DNA of 47,175 nt, from contig URAZ01000026.1 in assembly GCA_900545925.1 (NCBI GenBank), positions 1-47,175 of the forward strand. Direction: 5' to 3'. Below, in pieces: positions 9,006 through 16,858 of this stretch; position 1 is the first letter of the stretch; the number at the start of each line of letters is the position of its first letter. The notes beneath the pieces were generated by a model, which made no database searches, was not told the DNA's origin, and worked only from the letters and a program-made list of their open reading frames with translations. The DNA is from an uncultured Eubacteriales bacterium. Its GTDB lineage: Bacteria; Bacillota; Clostridia; Oscillospirales; Oscillospiraceae. A program made the translations under genes and the position numbers.

Positions 9006-9025
9006 CAGCATCTTGCAGGATGCTG
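9006..9025 (+). other. Small hairpin after the activase gene
   Basis: CAGCATC (9006-9012) and GATGCTG (9019-9025) form a 7-bp stem 19 nt past the stop codon. There is no U-tract, so it may be an RNA-stabilising or weak termination structure. I see nothing else in the 222-nt gap. Confidence 0.4.
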
Positions 9026-9209
9026 TAACATAGAAAAACTTCACACGCAAACGAGCGGAAACCGCGCACACCCAAGCTTCCTTGAAGAATAGCCGTTAAT
9101 GTTACAGCGTACAGCCAGTTCTGGCCGCTTTTCCCCGCCCATGTCCCGACTGTATCTGCACCGGGAATCTGCCACACTAAGGGCAGATTTTTCGGAAGAG
9201 GGGATACAG

Positions 9210-9878
9210 ATGAAAAAACAGCTGTGGGGGCTTTTCTGCGCAGCAGTGCTGGCGGCGACGCTGGCGCTTCCCATTCGGGCGGCGGAGCAGACGCATCGTG
9301 CCTATCTTTGCGGCTATCCGGATGGGACAATCCGGCCCAATGCGCGCATCACGCGGGCGCAGCTGGCCTGTGCACTTGTGCGGCTGGCGGAAGAACCGCT
9401 GCCGGAGCCGACGCGCGTGACGTTTTTTGATGTGCCGGGCGACCATTGGGCCTGCACGCAGATTCGTCAGCTTGCAGGCTTGGGGCTGCTGCCGTTTGGA
9501 GAGGGCGGCTGGTTTCTGCCGTCAGCCACGGTCAGCTGGCGAGAGTTGTGCAGTGTGCTGGATACGCTGGCAGGCTCGGAGACGGGCTGCGAAGCGTTCC
9601 CGGCGCTGACCGCCGCGTGGGAAGAGAAGACCGTCCTCGAGGCGGGGCAAGGGAGTGCCGCAGGCAGCGCGTCGGTCAGCCGTGCAGAGTTTGCGCGTGC
9701 ATGCAACAGCCTGCTTGGCCGCAGTCCGGATGGGACAGATGCGCAGCTGCGCGCCGCGGCGTGGTACTGGGACAATCAGGATGAGACAGCATGGTATTAT
9801 GCCGATCTGATCGAGGCTGCGGTTGACCATACCTGCCGCGTTCCAAACACGGCGGAACAGTGGACAGCTGTCGGATAG
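9210..9878 (+). CDS. Secreted protein with S-layer homology (SLH) domains
   Basis: 222 residues. A signal peptide (about 1-25, ending IRAAEQ) leads into an SLH repeat with the hallmark YLCGYPDGTIRPNARITRAQ (about 32-51), then FFDVPGDHWACTQIRQLAGL and a second, weaker repeat to about residue 160. SLH domains dock proteins to pyruvylated wall polysaccharide in monoderm Firmicutes. Apart from the repeats it has only a short tail, so it may be a small wall protein or a remnant. The start follows GAGGGG. The protein is short for the family, which normally has three repeats. Confidence 0.8.
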   Translation: MKKQLWGLFCAAVLAATLALPIRAAEQTHRAYLCGYPDGTIRPNARITRAQLACALVRLAEEPLPEPTRVTFFDVPGDHWACTQIRQLAGLGLLPFGEGGWFLPSATVSWRELCSVLDTLAGSETGCEAFPALTAAWEEKTVLEAGQGSAAGSASVSRAEFARACNSLLGRSPDGTDAQLRAAAWYWDNQDETAWYYADLIEAAVDHTCRVPNTAEQWTAVG

Positions 9879-9941
9879 ATATTGTTCCGCAATCGCAAAC
9901 GGCGTGCAAAATGCTCAAAAATGAGCTGCGAAGTTTGTAAA

Positions 9942-9995
9942 AAATGGCGGGCAGAAAATTTGACAGGAGCATTGAATTTTTTTTGCCCGCCATTT
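9942..9995. repeat. 12-bp inverted repeat overlapping the ssnA promoter
   Basis: AAATGGCGGGCA (9942-9953) is mirrored by TGCCCGCCATTT (9984-9995), with further A/T pairing inside. The right arm covers the promoter spacer and touches the -10 element. It may end transcription of the SLH gene, act as an operator, or both. Confidence 0.6.
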
Positions 9996-10000
9996 ATAAT
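9972..10000 (+). promoter_or_regulatory. Promoter of the ssnA leader
   Basis: TTGAAT (9972-9977), a 17-bp spacer and a perfect TATAAT (9995-10000). It predicts a transcript starting near 10007 with a leader of about 145 nt before the ssnA start codon. Confidence 0.7.
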
Positions 10001-10003
10001 GAA

Positions 10004-10111
10004 CTTACAATCTAAGATTGGTAGCTGTAAGGAAGTGTTTCGCACACGGGCTGCAACTATCACTCGGCTTGCACGGCAGAGTGTTTCAGATGAAGATCTG
10101 AAGCACTTTTG
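10004..10111 (+). ncRNA. Structured leader with attenuator hairpin upstream of ssnA (unidentified riboswitch candidate)
   Basis: A stem GTGTTTCAGAT / ATCTGAAGCAC (10081-10091 with 10095-10105, loop GAAG, one G-U pair) followed by TTTT forms a terminator 47 nt before the gene. Its base overlaps a competing stem CACTC (10061-10065) with GAGTG (10079-10083), so the two are mutually exclusive, as in transcription-attenuating riboswitches. Upstream there is also CTTACA/TGTAAG (10004-10009 with 10026-10031) and TGCAA/TTGCA (10052-10056 with 10069-10073). I do not recognise a known class. Confidence 0.55.
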
Positions 10112-10151
10112 TTATATGCACCGGTGAGCATCACGAAAAGGAGGACTCCCC

Positions 10152-11495
10152 ATGAACTTACTCACAAACGGACGCGTCATCACCCGCGACGAGGGCGGCA
10201 AGGGCTATTACGAAAAAGGCGCCGTCGCCTATGAAGGCACCAAGATCGTCGAGGTCGGCGAAGAAGCCGCGCTGCGCGCAAAATACCCGCAGGCCGAGAT
10301 CATCGACGCCAAGGGCGGCGTCATCATGCCCGCATTCATCAACGCGCACACCCACATCTATTCCGCGCTTGCACGCGGTCTGTCCATTGTCGGCAACAAC
10401 CCCACAAATTTCTATGAAGTGCTCGACGGCACATGGTGGGCCATGGATCGCAAGCTGACGCTTGAGGGGTCCCGCGCCTCCGCAGATGCCCTGTACATCG
10501 ACTGCATCAAGCAGGGCGTTACGACCATTTTCGATCACCACGCAGCCTACTGCGAGATTCCGGGCTCCCTGTTCCAGATCGGCGAGAGCGCCAAGAAATT
10601 CGGCATCCGCTCCTGTCTGTGCTACGAGGTCTCCGACCGTGACGGCGAGGAGAAGTGTCTGCAGGCCATCAAGGAGAACGCCGACTGGATCACCTACTGC
10701 GAGCAGCAGAAGGACCCGATGCTTGCCGCCATGTTCGGCGGCCACGCGCTGTTCACCATCTCCGACAAGACCTTCGACCGCATGGTCGAGGCCAATAACG
10801 GCCGTACCGGCTATCACATCCACGTCTCCGAGGGCATGAACGACGTCTATGACAGCCTGCAGAACTACGGCCGCCGCCCTGTGCAGCGTCTGCACGACCA
10901 CGGTATCCTGGGCGACAAGACTATTCTCGGCCACTGCATCCATGTGAACCCGGCTGAGATCGAACTCATCCAGAACACCCACACCATGGTTGTCAACAAC
11001 CCCGAGTCCAACATGTCCAACGCCGTCGGCGTCTGCCCGGTGCTGCCGCTGTCCAAGGCGGGCATCCTGCTCGGCCTCGGCACCGACGCATGGACGAACG
11101 ACATGATCGAATCGCTCAAGGCTGCGCTCTGCGTCCAGCGTCTGAACGCCTGCCTGCCGAACGTCGCGTGGTGCGAAGTAACCGGCATGCTGTTTAAGAA
11201 CAACGCGAAGATCGGCGCAAAGTATTTCCCGGACGAACTCGGCGTGCTCAAGGCCGGTGCCGCTGCCGATATCATCGTCATGGATTACAAGCCGTTCACC
11301 CCGTTCTCGGATGAGAATATCGACGGCCACATCCTCTTCGGCATGACCGGCAAACTCTGCCGCACGACCATCGCAAACGGCAAGCTTCTTATGAAGGACC
11401 GCGAACTCATCGGCATCGACGAGGAAGCCGAAAACGCCCACATCCTCGAAGCCGCCAAGAAGCTCTGGGGCGCACTGAACCACAGAGAATATTAA
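10152..11495 (+). CDS. ssnA: Putative aminohydrolase SsnA
   Basis: 447 residues, amidohydrolase superfamily. It has the N-terminal metal pair H66-T-H68 in FINAHTHIY, later histidines in GYHIHVSEG and LGHCIHVNP, and Asp312 in LGLGTDAW, the set needed for a metal-dependent deaminase. The wording of the sequence (MNLLTNGRVITRDEGGKGYY) matches the SsnA group, found with ygfK, selenium-dependent molybdenum hydroxylases and purine catabolism genes in anaerobes. It probably deaminates a purine-derived compound, but the substrate is inferred. The gene has an excellent ribosome binding site (AAAAGGAGG) and lies behind an attenuator. Confidence 0.9.
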   Translation: MNLLTNGRVITRDEGGKGYYEKGAVAYEGTKIVEVGEEAALRAKYPQAEIIDAKGGVIMPAFINAHTHIYSALARGLSIVGNNPTNFYEVLDGTWWAMDRKLTLEGSRASADALYIDCIKQGVTTIFDHHAAYCEIPGSLFQIGESAKKFGIRSCLCYEVSDRDGEEKCLQAIKENADWITYCEQQKDPMLAAMFGGHALFTISDKTFDRMVEANNGRTGYHIHVSEGMNDVYDSLQNYGRRPVQRLHDHGILGDKTILGHCIHVNPAEIELIQNTHTMVVNNPESNMSNAVGVCPVLPLSKAGILLGLGTDAWTNDMIESLKAALCVQRLNACLPNVAWCEVTGMLFKNNAKIGAKYFPDELGVLKAGAAADIIVMDYKPFTPFSDENIDGHILFGMTGKLCRTTIANGKLLMKDRELIGIDEEAENAHILEAAKKLWGALNHREY

Positions 11496-11510
11496 GCCGC
11501 TTCTGCGTTT

Positions 11511-11619
11511 TGTAGGGGCCGATGCCCACATCGGCCCGTGCAGAATATGCCCGTTTTTACGGAAATCTACGGCGAATTCGCAACTTCCCAATGGGCCGAT
11601 GTGGGCATCGGCCCCTACA
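11511..11619. repeat. 109-bp palindromic element, copy 1, with 27-bp perfect inverted ends
   Basis: The left end (11511-11537) begins TGTAGGGGCCGATGCCCA and is the exact reverse complement of the right end (11593-11619). Each end is itself a near-palindrome (GGCCGATG/CATCGGCC). The interior holds GCAGAATA, TTTTACGG, GCGAATTCG and TCCCAA, all of which recur in the second copy at 40191-40297. It has no coding capacity. It is a miniature mobile element or a REP-like repeat lying between ssnA and the next gene. Confidence 0.85.
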
Positions 11620-11641
11620 GTGAAGAACAGGAGGGTTCCCA

Positions 11642-12091
11642 ATGTACGAAACCACCCGTCAGAGAGTCTGCAAGTGGCTCCTGCTTGCCGTGCTTGTGTT
11701 CTCCACGCTCGACGCCGCGCTGTTTGCCCTCTTCGATATCGGCATGGAGCGGCTCGGCCTGCGCTGTCTCAATTCGTTCTTTGAGTATTATCTGCCGGAG
11801 CTGTTTCCGGGGAAGCTGACCGTGTATATTGCCGCGTTTGCCAGGCTGGCCGCGCTGGCTGGCTGGGTCCTGCTGCTCTGCGGAAAACGCGTGGGAATAA
11901 CCGTGATCTTTGCCGTTTCAGTCCTTCCTTTTTTCAAAAGTATTCTGATCTTCCTGACCAGCATTCTGGCCCTGTTCAGCGCAGCGGACTTCGGCGCGCA
12001 GGCGCTGGCCTTCGCAAAGGATCTTCTGACATTCGTAACGGCCGGGCTGCCCATCGTATTGATGCTTTTCTGGAAGGGCCGCGGCTATTAA
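11642..12091 (+). CDS. Small integral membrane protein, unknown function
   Basis: 149 residues with four predicted membrane segments (about 12-30, 57-78, 85-110 and 123-143). I do not recognise a family. The ATG follows AGGAGGG, 23 nt after the palindromic element. It sits between ssnA and ygfK on the same strand and ends 18 nt before ygfK, so it is likely cotranscribed with ygfK. A transport or membrane-anchor role for that pathway is possible but not shown. Confidence 0.75.
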   Translation: MYETTRQRVCKWLLLAVLVFSTLDAALFALFDIGMERLGLRCLNSFFEYYLPELFPGKLTVYIAAFARLAALAGWVLLLCGKRVGITVIFAVSVLPFFKSILIFLTSILALFSAADFGAQALAFAKDLLTFVTAGLPIVLMLFWKGRGY

Positions 12092-12109
12092 AACTTAGGA
12101 GGTAATCAC

Positions 12110-15061
12110 ATGTCTGAAAAAATGTATCCGATCCCGTTCAAGTCTCTGATGAACTGGATCGTCACCGAATACGCCCGCGAGGGCGAGATCTTCGGCGTGC
12201 ATACGCCGTATTATGCCACCGGCAAGACGCTCCCCATCTTCGGCGAGACGATTGAGACCCCGTTCGGCCCGGCAGCCGGCCCCAACAGCCAGCTGGCACA
12301 GAACATCATCGCTGCGTATTTTGCCGGCGCCCGCTTCTTCGAGGTCAAGACGGTGCAGAAAATGGACGGCGAAGAACTGGCCCGCTGCGTGCCGCGTCCG
12401 TGCATTCTGGCCGCGGACGAGGGCTATAACCAGGAATGGTCAACCGAACTCGAGGTCCCGCAGGCGCAGAACGAGTATATCAAGGCATGGTGCGCACTCA
12501 AGGTCCTGTCCAAGGTCTATGGCCTCGGCTCTCCGGATGGCTTCGTGTTCAATATGTCCGTCGGCTACGATCTCGAGGGCATTAAGGGCGAGAAGGTCAA
12601 CAGTTATATCGACAACATGATGGATGCGTCGAACACAGCGCAGTTCAAAGAGTGCCTCGCCGTCCTGACCGAACTGTTCCCGGAGGAAAAGGACTTCATT
12701 GCCGCCATTTCCCCGCGCGTCAGCCGCAGCGTCACCGTTTCCACGCTCCACGGCTGTCCTCCGCAGGAGATCGAGCGCATTGCGTCCTATCTCCTGACCG
12801 AGAAGGGTCTGCACACCTTCGTCAAGTGCAATCCAACCATCCTTGGCTACAAGACCGCCCGCACCATTCTCGACTCCATGGGCTATGACTACATCGTCTT
12901 CGACGAGCATCATTTCAACGAGGATCTGCAGTGGGCCGATGCCGTGCCGATGTTTGAACGCCTGCAGGCGCTGGCAGACTCCAAGGGCCTGGAGTTCGGC
13001 CTGAAACTTTCCAATACCTTCCCCGTTGATACGACTCGGAACGAATTGCCCGGTACCGAAATGTACATGTCCGGCCGCAGCCTCTTCCCGCTGACCATTG
13101 AGATGTGCAGCCGTATCAGCCGTCAGTTTAACGGCAAAATGCGCATTTCCTTCGCGGGCGGCGCGGAATTCTTCAACTGCGACAAGCTGTTCGCCGCAGG
13201 CATCTGGCCCATCACCGTTGCCACCACTATTCTCAAACCCGGCGGATACAACCGTCTGGCCCAGATGGTCGAAAAGACGGAAAAGCTGCCGTATCATGCG
13301 TTCAACGGCACGGACTCCTCCGCCATCAGCGATATGTCCGCCGCCAGCCACAGCGATTTCCATCACCTCAAGCCCATCAAGCCCCTGCCTGCGCGCAAGA
13401 GCGAGGAGAAGGTGCCCCTCATCGACTGCTTCACCGCACCCTGCAAGGGCGGCTGCCCAATTCATCAGGACATTCCGGAGTACATGGAACTTGTCCGCCG
13501 CGGACTGTACGGCCCGGCGTTGAAGCTGATCACGGAAAAGAACCCGCTGCCGTTCCTGACCGGCACGATCTGCGCGCACCGCTGCCAGAACAAGTGCTCC
13601 CGCAACTTCTATGATGAATCCGTCCATATCCGCGATACCAAGCTGGTTGCAGCGGAAAATGGTTACGGCGCGCTCATGGCCTCGCTGAAGCCGACCGAAA
13701 AGCTGCCCGGCAAGAAGGCTGCAATCATCGGCGGCGGTCCGACCGGCATTGCGGCTGCCTACTTCCTCGCCCGCGGCGGCGTGGAAACCACGATCTTCGA
13801 GCGTGAAGCGAAGCTCGGCGGCGTGCCGCGCTATGTCATTCCCGCGTTCCGCATCTCCGACGAAGCGCTTGACAAGGATGTTGCCCTCATGGAGCGTCTC
13901 GGCGTGGAAGTCAAATGCGGCGCACCGGCCCCGAGCGTTGACGAACTCAAGAAGATGGGCTATACGCACATCCTGATGGCAACCGGCGCATGGCAGGCAG
14001 GCGAACTCGGCATTCCCGGTAATGTCAAGGGTGTCATCGGCTGGATGAAGGAAATGAAGCAGCAGGTCAAGCCGTGCATCGAGGGCCATGTGGTTGTCGT
14101 CGGTGCAGGCAATACTGCCATGGACGCTGCCCGCGTTGCCAAGCGCATGGGCGCAGCCTCCTCCACCATTGTCTACCGCCGCACGAAGAAGGAAATGCCC
14201 GCCGATGAGCATGAACTCAAGCTTGCTATCGACGAGGGCGTAAAGTTGGTCGAACTGGCGGCGCCTGTCGAGCAGAAGGACGGCAAGCTGGTCTGCAATC
14301 AGATGAAGCTTGGCGAACCTGACGCATCCGGCCGCCGCAGCCCCGTCGCCACCGGCGAAACGTTTGAACTTCCGTGTGACCTTGTTATTTCTGCGATCGG
14401 CGAGAAGGTTGACGCGAAGCTTATGGCCGAAAACGGCATTGAAATGGGCCGCAAGGGCCCGGCCTTCAAGACCAACATCGAAAACGTCTGGTCGGCTGGC
14501 GATGCGCACAGAGGCCCCGCTACCGTTGTCGAGGGCATTGCGGACGCCGCTGCGTTTGCAGAGGCCGTCATCGGCAAGGCACATGCTTATGAAATTCCGG
14601 AGCAGGCCTATCCCACCAAGGCCGACGCGATTGCGAAGAAGGGTATCCTGAAGATGGCCTCCTGCGCCTGCTGCGAGGGCGGCCGCTGCCTCGACTGCAA
14701 CACCGTCTGCGAAAACTGCGTCGATTCCTGCCCGAACCGCGCAAATGTCGTGGTGAAGCTGACCGACGGCCGTCACGAGATCGTTCACATCGACAAGATG
14801 TGCAACGAGTGCGGCAACTGCACGCAGTTCTGCCCGTATGCGTCCGAGCCGTGCCATGACAAGTTCACACTCTTCCAGACCGAAAAGGACATGAACGAGA
14901 GCGAAAACAAGGGCGTCCTGTTCCTCGGCGGCGACAAGATTCGTGTCCGTCTGGAAAAAGACGAGGTGCTCGATCTGTCCCAGCCGAACGAACTGCCGCA
15001 GGATATCGAGACTCTGATCCTCACGCTCCGCAGCAAATACAGCTATCTCTACACCGAATAA
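12110..15061 (+). CDS. ygfK: YgfK, putative selenate reductase / iron-sulfur flavoprotein
   Basis: 983 residues, the family's usual length. Order: an N-terminal TIM-barrel region resembling dihydroorotate dehydrogenase (1-430); a GltD-like Cys cluster CFTAPCKGGCPIHQDIPEYM (about 440); an FAD Rossmann motif IIGGGPTGIAAAY (about 540); an NADPH motif VVGAGNTAMDAARVA (about 663); and two C-terminal [4Fe-4S] sets, CLDCNTVCENCVDSCP (about 857) and CNECGNCTQFCP (about 898). YgfK is tied to selenium metabolism and, in gut anaerobes, to purine and uric acid breakdown together with SsnA. It likely passes electrons from NAD(P)H through flavin and iron-sulfur centres. The true electron acceptor is unknown. 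Confidence 0.94.
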   Translation: MSEKMYPIPFKSLMNWIVTEYAREGEIFGVHTPYYATGKTLPIFGETIETPFGPAAGPNSQLAQNIIAAYFAGARFFEVKTVQKMDGEELARCVPRPCILAADEGYNQEWSTELEVPQAQNEYIKAWCALKVLSKVYGLGSPDGFVFNMSVGYDLEGIKGEKVNSYIDNMMDASNTAQFKECLAVLTELFPEEKDFIAAISPRVSRSVTVSTLHGCPPQEIERIASYLLTEKGLHTFVKCNPTILGYKTARTILDSMGYDYIVFDEHHFNEDLQWADAVPMFERLQALADSKGLEFGLKLSNTFPVDTTRNELPGTEMYMSGRSLFPLTIEMCSRISRQFNGKMRISFAGGAEFFNCDKLFAAGIWPITVATTILKPGGYNRLAQMVEKTEKLPYHAFNGTDSSAISDMSAASHSDFHHLKPIKPLPARKSEEKVPLIDCFTAPCKGGCPIHQDIPEYMELVRRGLYGPALKLITEKNPLPFLTGTICAHRCQNKCSRNFYDESVHIRDTKLVAAENGYGALMASLKPTEKLPGKKAAIIGGGPTGIAAAYFLARGGVETTIFEREAKLGGVPRYVIPAFRISDEALDKDVALMERLGVEVKCGAPAPSVDELKKMGYTHILMATGAWQAGELGIPGNVKGVIGWMKEMKQQVKPCIEGHVVVVGAGNTAMDAARVAKRMGAASSTIVYRRTKKEMPADEHELKLAIDEGVKLVELAAPVEQKDGKLVCNQMKLGEPDASGRRSPVATGETFELPCDLVISAIGEKVDAKLMAENGIEMGRKGPAFKTNIENVWSAGDAHRGPATVVEGIADAAAFAEAVIGKAHAYEIPEQAYPTKADAIAKKGILKMASCACCEGGRCLDCNTVCENCVDSCPNRANVVVKLTDGRHEIVHIDKMCNECGNCTQFCPYASEPCHDKFTLFQTEKDMNESENKGVLFLGGDKIRVRLEKDEVLDLSQPNELPQDIETLILTLRSKYSYLYTE

Positions 15062-15074
15062 GCCAAACCATCAA

Positions 15075-15104
15075 GCGCCCTTCTCCAATCCCGGAGAAGG
15101 GCGC
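15075..15104. terminator. Hairpin after ygfK
   Basis: GCGCCCTTCTCC (15075-15086) and GGAGAAGGGCGC (15093-15104) form a perfect 12-bp stem 13 nt past the ygfK stop codon. No U-tract follows on either strand. With the next hairpin it fills the gap between convergent ygfK and mgtE. Confidence 0.6.
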
Positions 15105-15120
15105 ATTGGCATATGAAATA

Positions 15121-15146
15121 CCCGCTGCACGAGGCTGTGCAGCGGG
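15121..15146 (-). terminator. Hairpin after mgtE
   Basis: CCCGCTGCAC (15121-15130) pairs with GTGCAGCGGG (15137-15146), a 10-bp stem lying 8 nt beyond the mgtE stop codon. The minus strand continues TATTTCATA, only a weak U-tract. Confidence 0.55.
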
Positions 15147-15153
15147 CGAACAT

Positions 15154-16533
15154 TTATCCAATACCGAGCATGGCGGTCGCAAATGCGAAATAGACGAGCA
15201 GGGAAAGGAAGTCCACGATCGTCGTGATGATCGGGGAGGCCATCACGGCCGGGTCGAAGCCAAGCTTTTTTGCCAGCAGCGGCAATGTGGAGCCGACGAT
15301 CTTGGCAAGGCAGACCGTCACGGCCATCGTCGCGCAGACGACAAATGCGACGAGATACGTCACGCTCTCGCTCTTTAACAGCAGCATATCGATCACGATG
15401 ATCTTTGCGAAGCAGGCAACGGCCAGGCACACGCCGCAAAGGACGGACACGCGGATTTCCTTCCAGACCACGCGGCCCAGATCGCGGAACTCGATCTCGT
15501 TCAGGCTGATGCCGCGGATAATCGACACGCAGGCCTGCGAACCGGAATTACCGCCGGTGTCCATCAGCATCGGGATGAACGCTGTGAGGCACGGGAGGGC
15601 AGCCAGCGAATTTTCAAATTTCGTAATGACGATGCCTGTCAGCGTCGCCGAAACCATCAGCAGCAGCAGCCACGGGATACGGTTTTTCCAGATCTCGATG
15701 GGCGTTGACCGCATGTACGGATGTTCGGACGGCAGCATAGCAGCCATCTTTTCCATATCCTCCGTAGCCTCGTCTTCCATGACGTCCATGGCGTCGTCGA
15801 AGGTTACGATGCCGACCAGCCGGTTTTCTGTGTCAACGACCGGCAGAGCGAGGAAATTGTACTTGCTGAACATCTGCGCGACCTGCTCTTTATCGTCGAG
15901 CGTGCCGACGGTAATGACGTGCTCCTGCATGATGGATTCAATGGTCGCGTCGTCGTCTTCACACAGAAGCAGATCCTTGACGCTTGTGAGGCCAATCAGC
16001 TTATGGCCGCGCGTCACATAGCAGGTGTAGATCGTCTCCTTGTCGATGCCCGTGCGGCGGATGCGCAAAATCGCTTCTTCGACCGTCATATTCGGGCGCA
16101 GGGAGACATATTCGGTGGTCATGATCGAGCCGGCGGAATCCTCCGGATAACGCAGAATCTCATTGATCTGCTTGCGCATGTCCGGCTCGGCTTGGGATAA
16201 GATGCGCTGCACGACGTTCGCGGGCATTTCCTCTACGATATCGACAGCATCATCGACGTAAAGTTCGTCGATGACTTCCTTCAGTTCGGAATCCGAGAAG
16301 CCCTGAATGAGCAGTTCCTGCGCCTCCGGCTCCATTTCAACGAACGTTTCGGCGGCCAGTTCCTTGGGCAGAAGCCGGAACAGGAGCGGCAGACGTGCCT
16401 GATCAAGATCGTCAAAAATAGCGGCGATATCGGCGGGATTCATCGTACTGAGGATGTCTCGCAGAGAATGATACTTCTTCTCATCGAGCAGCATGGTCAA
16501 GGTTTTTTGCAGGGAAAAATTGTTTTCTGCCAT
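15154..16533 (-). CDS. mgtE: Magnesium transporter MgtE
   Basis: 459 residues. Order: the MgtE_N helical domain (about 1-130, with EMEPEAQELLIQGFSDSEL); two CBS domains (about 130-255, GLTSVKDLLL and NRLVGIVTFDDAMDV); and a C-terminal part with five membrane helices from about 285, including the pore signature PMLMDTGGNSGSQA. MgtE is a gated magnesium channel; the N and CBS domains close it when cytoplasmic magnesium is high. It is preceded by a promoter and a leader of about 210 nt, so it is probably controlled at the RNA level. The ribosome binding site is AGGAGG. Confidence 0.96.
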   Translation of the reverse strand: MAENNFSLQKTLTMLLDEKKYHSLRDILSTMNPADIAAIFDDLDQARLPLLFRLLPKELAAETFVEMEPEAQELLIQGFSDSELKEVIDELYVDDAVDIVEEMPANVVQRILSQAEPDMRKQINEILRYPEDSAGSIMTTEYVSLRPNMTVEEAILRIRRTGIDKETIYTCYVTRGHKLIGLTSVKDLLLCEDDDATIESIMQEHVITVGTLDDKEQVAQMFSKYNFLALPVVDTENRLVGIVTFDDAMDVMEDEATEDMEKMAAMLPSEHPYMRSTPIEIWKNRIPWLLLLMVSATLTGIVITKFENSLAALPCLTAFIPMLMDTGGNSGSQACVSIIRGISLNEIEFRDLGRVVWKEIRVSVLCGVCLAVACFAKIIVIDMLLLKSESVTYLVAFVVCATMAVTVCLAKIVGSTLPLLAKKLGFDPAVMASPIITTIVDFLSLLVYFAFATAMLGIG

Positions 16534-16560
16534 GTCTTGTTCCTCCTAAAATAAGTGAAT

Positions 16561-16744
16561 AGGAAGGTAAAGACACAACGCAGGCACATCGCTCGAAGAA
16601 TTACGAGGGCTGTAAGCACCGGACGCCCAAGGGCGGCTGGGACTCAAGCCGACTTCGGCCTGCGGATGTGCCGCTACTACTTCCTGCGTCCATTTGTGCT
16701 TCCCCCTTTTTGTTTCAGATCATGGGCGGTTTGGAAACGGCCCA
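16561..16744 (-). ncRNA. Long structured leader RNA of mgtE, class not recognised
   Basis: Read on the minus strand, helix P1 is ACGCAG (16689-16684) with CTGCGT (16583-16578). Helix P2 is GGCACATC (16672-16665) with GATGTGCC (16590-16583), separated from the 5' arm of P1 by an AGGAAGTAGTAGC bulge. Inside are hairpins at 16648-16659 (GCCG AAGT CGGC), 16624-16635 (CGCC CTTG GGCG) and 16592-16607 (CTCG/CGAG). The leader tail CUUCCU (16566-16561) can pair with the Shine-Dalgarno AGGAGG (16547-16542). Most Firmicute mgtE genes carry an M-box; I do not find its conserved GGTGAGGCTCC or GCTGCTGCCCA blocks. Confidence 0.6.
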
Positions 16745-16750
16745 ACTTAT

Positions 16751-16779
16751 ATAATAGGTTGGTTTTCCTGGTTTGTCAA
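16751..16779 (-). promoter_or_regulatory. Promoter of mgtE
   Basis: A perfect TTGACA (16779-16774), a 17-bp spacer and TATTAT (16756-16751) on the minus strand. It places the transcript start near 16744 and gives a 5' leader of about 210 nt. Confidence 0.8.
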
Positions 16780-16858
16780 CCGAAATCCGAACGAATCACA
16801 GTAGAATTTTGACGAATATTGTGTTATGATAATCAAAAAGCTGACAAGAGGTGTCAAA

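Noticed and set aside
9959..9964. TTGACA as the -35 of the ssnA promoter
   Set aside because: It is 30 bp from the TATAAT at 9995, too far. The TTGAAT at 9972 has the proper 17-bp spacing.
12440..14857. 805-residue open frame on the minus strand opposite ygfK
   Set aside because: It lies wholly within the ygfK coding region, has no ribosome binding site, and its composition is that of a mirror frame in GC-rich DNA. ygfK has clear cofactor motifs.
16561..16744. M-box riboswitch as the identity of the mgtE leader
   Set aside because: Expected from gene context, but I could not find the conserved M-box blocks in the minus-strand sequence, so I list it as unidentified. A covariance search should decide.
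16808..16846. Promoter for the AlaX-nudC genes (TTGACG with TATGAT or GATAAT)
   Set aside because: The spacing is 10 to 13 bp, too short for a standard promoter, so it is not listed.
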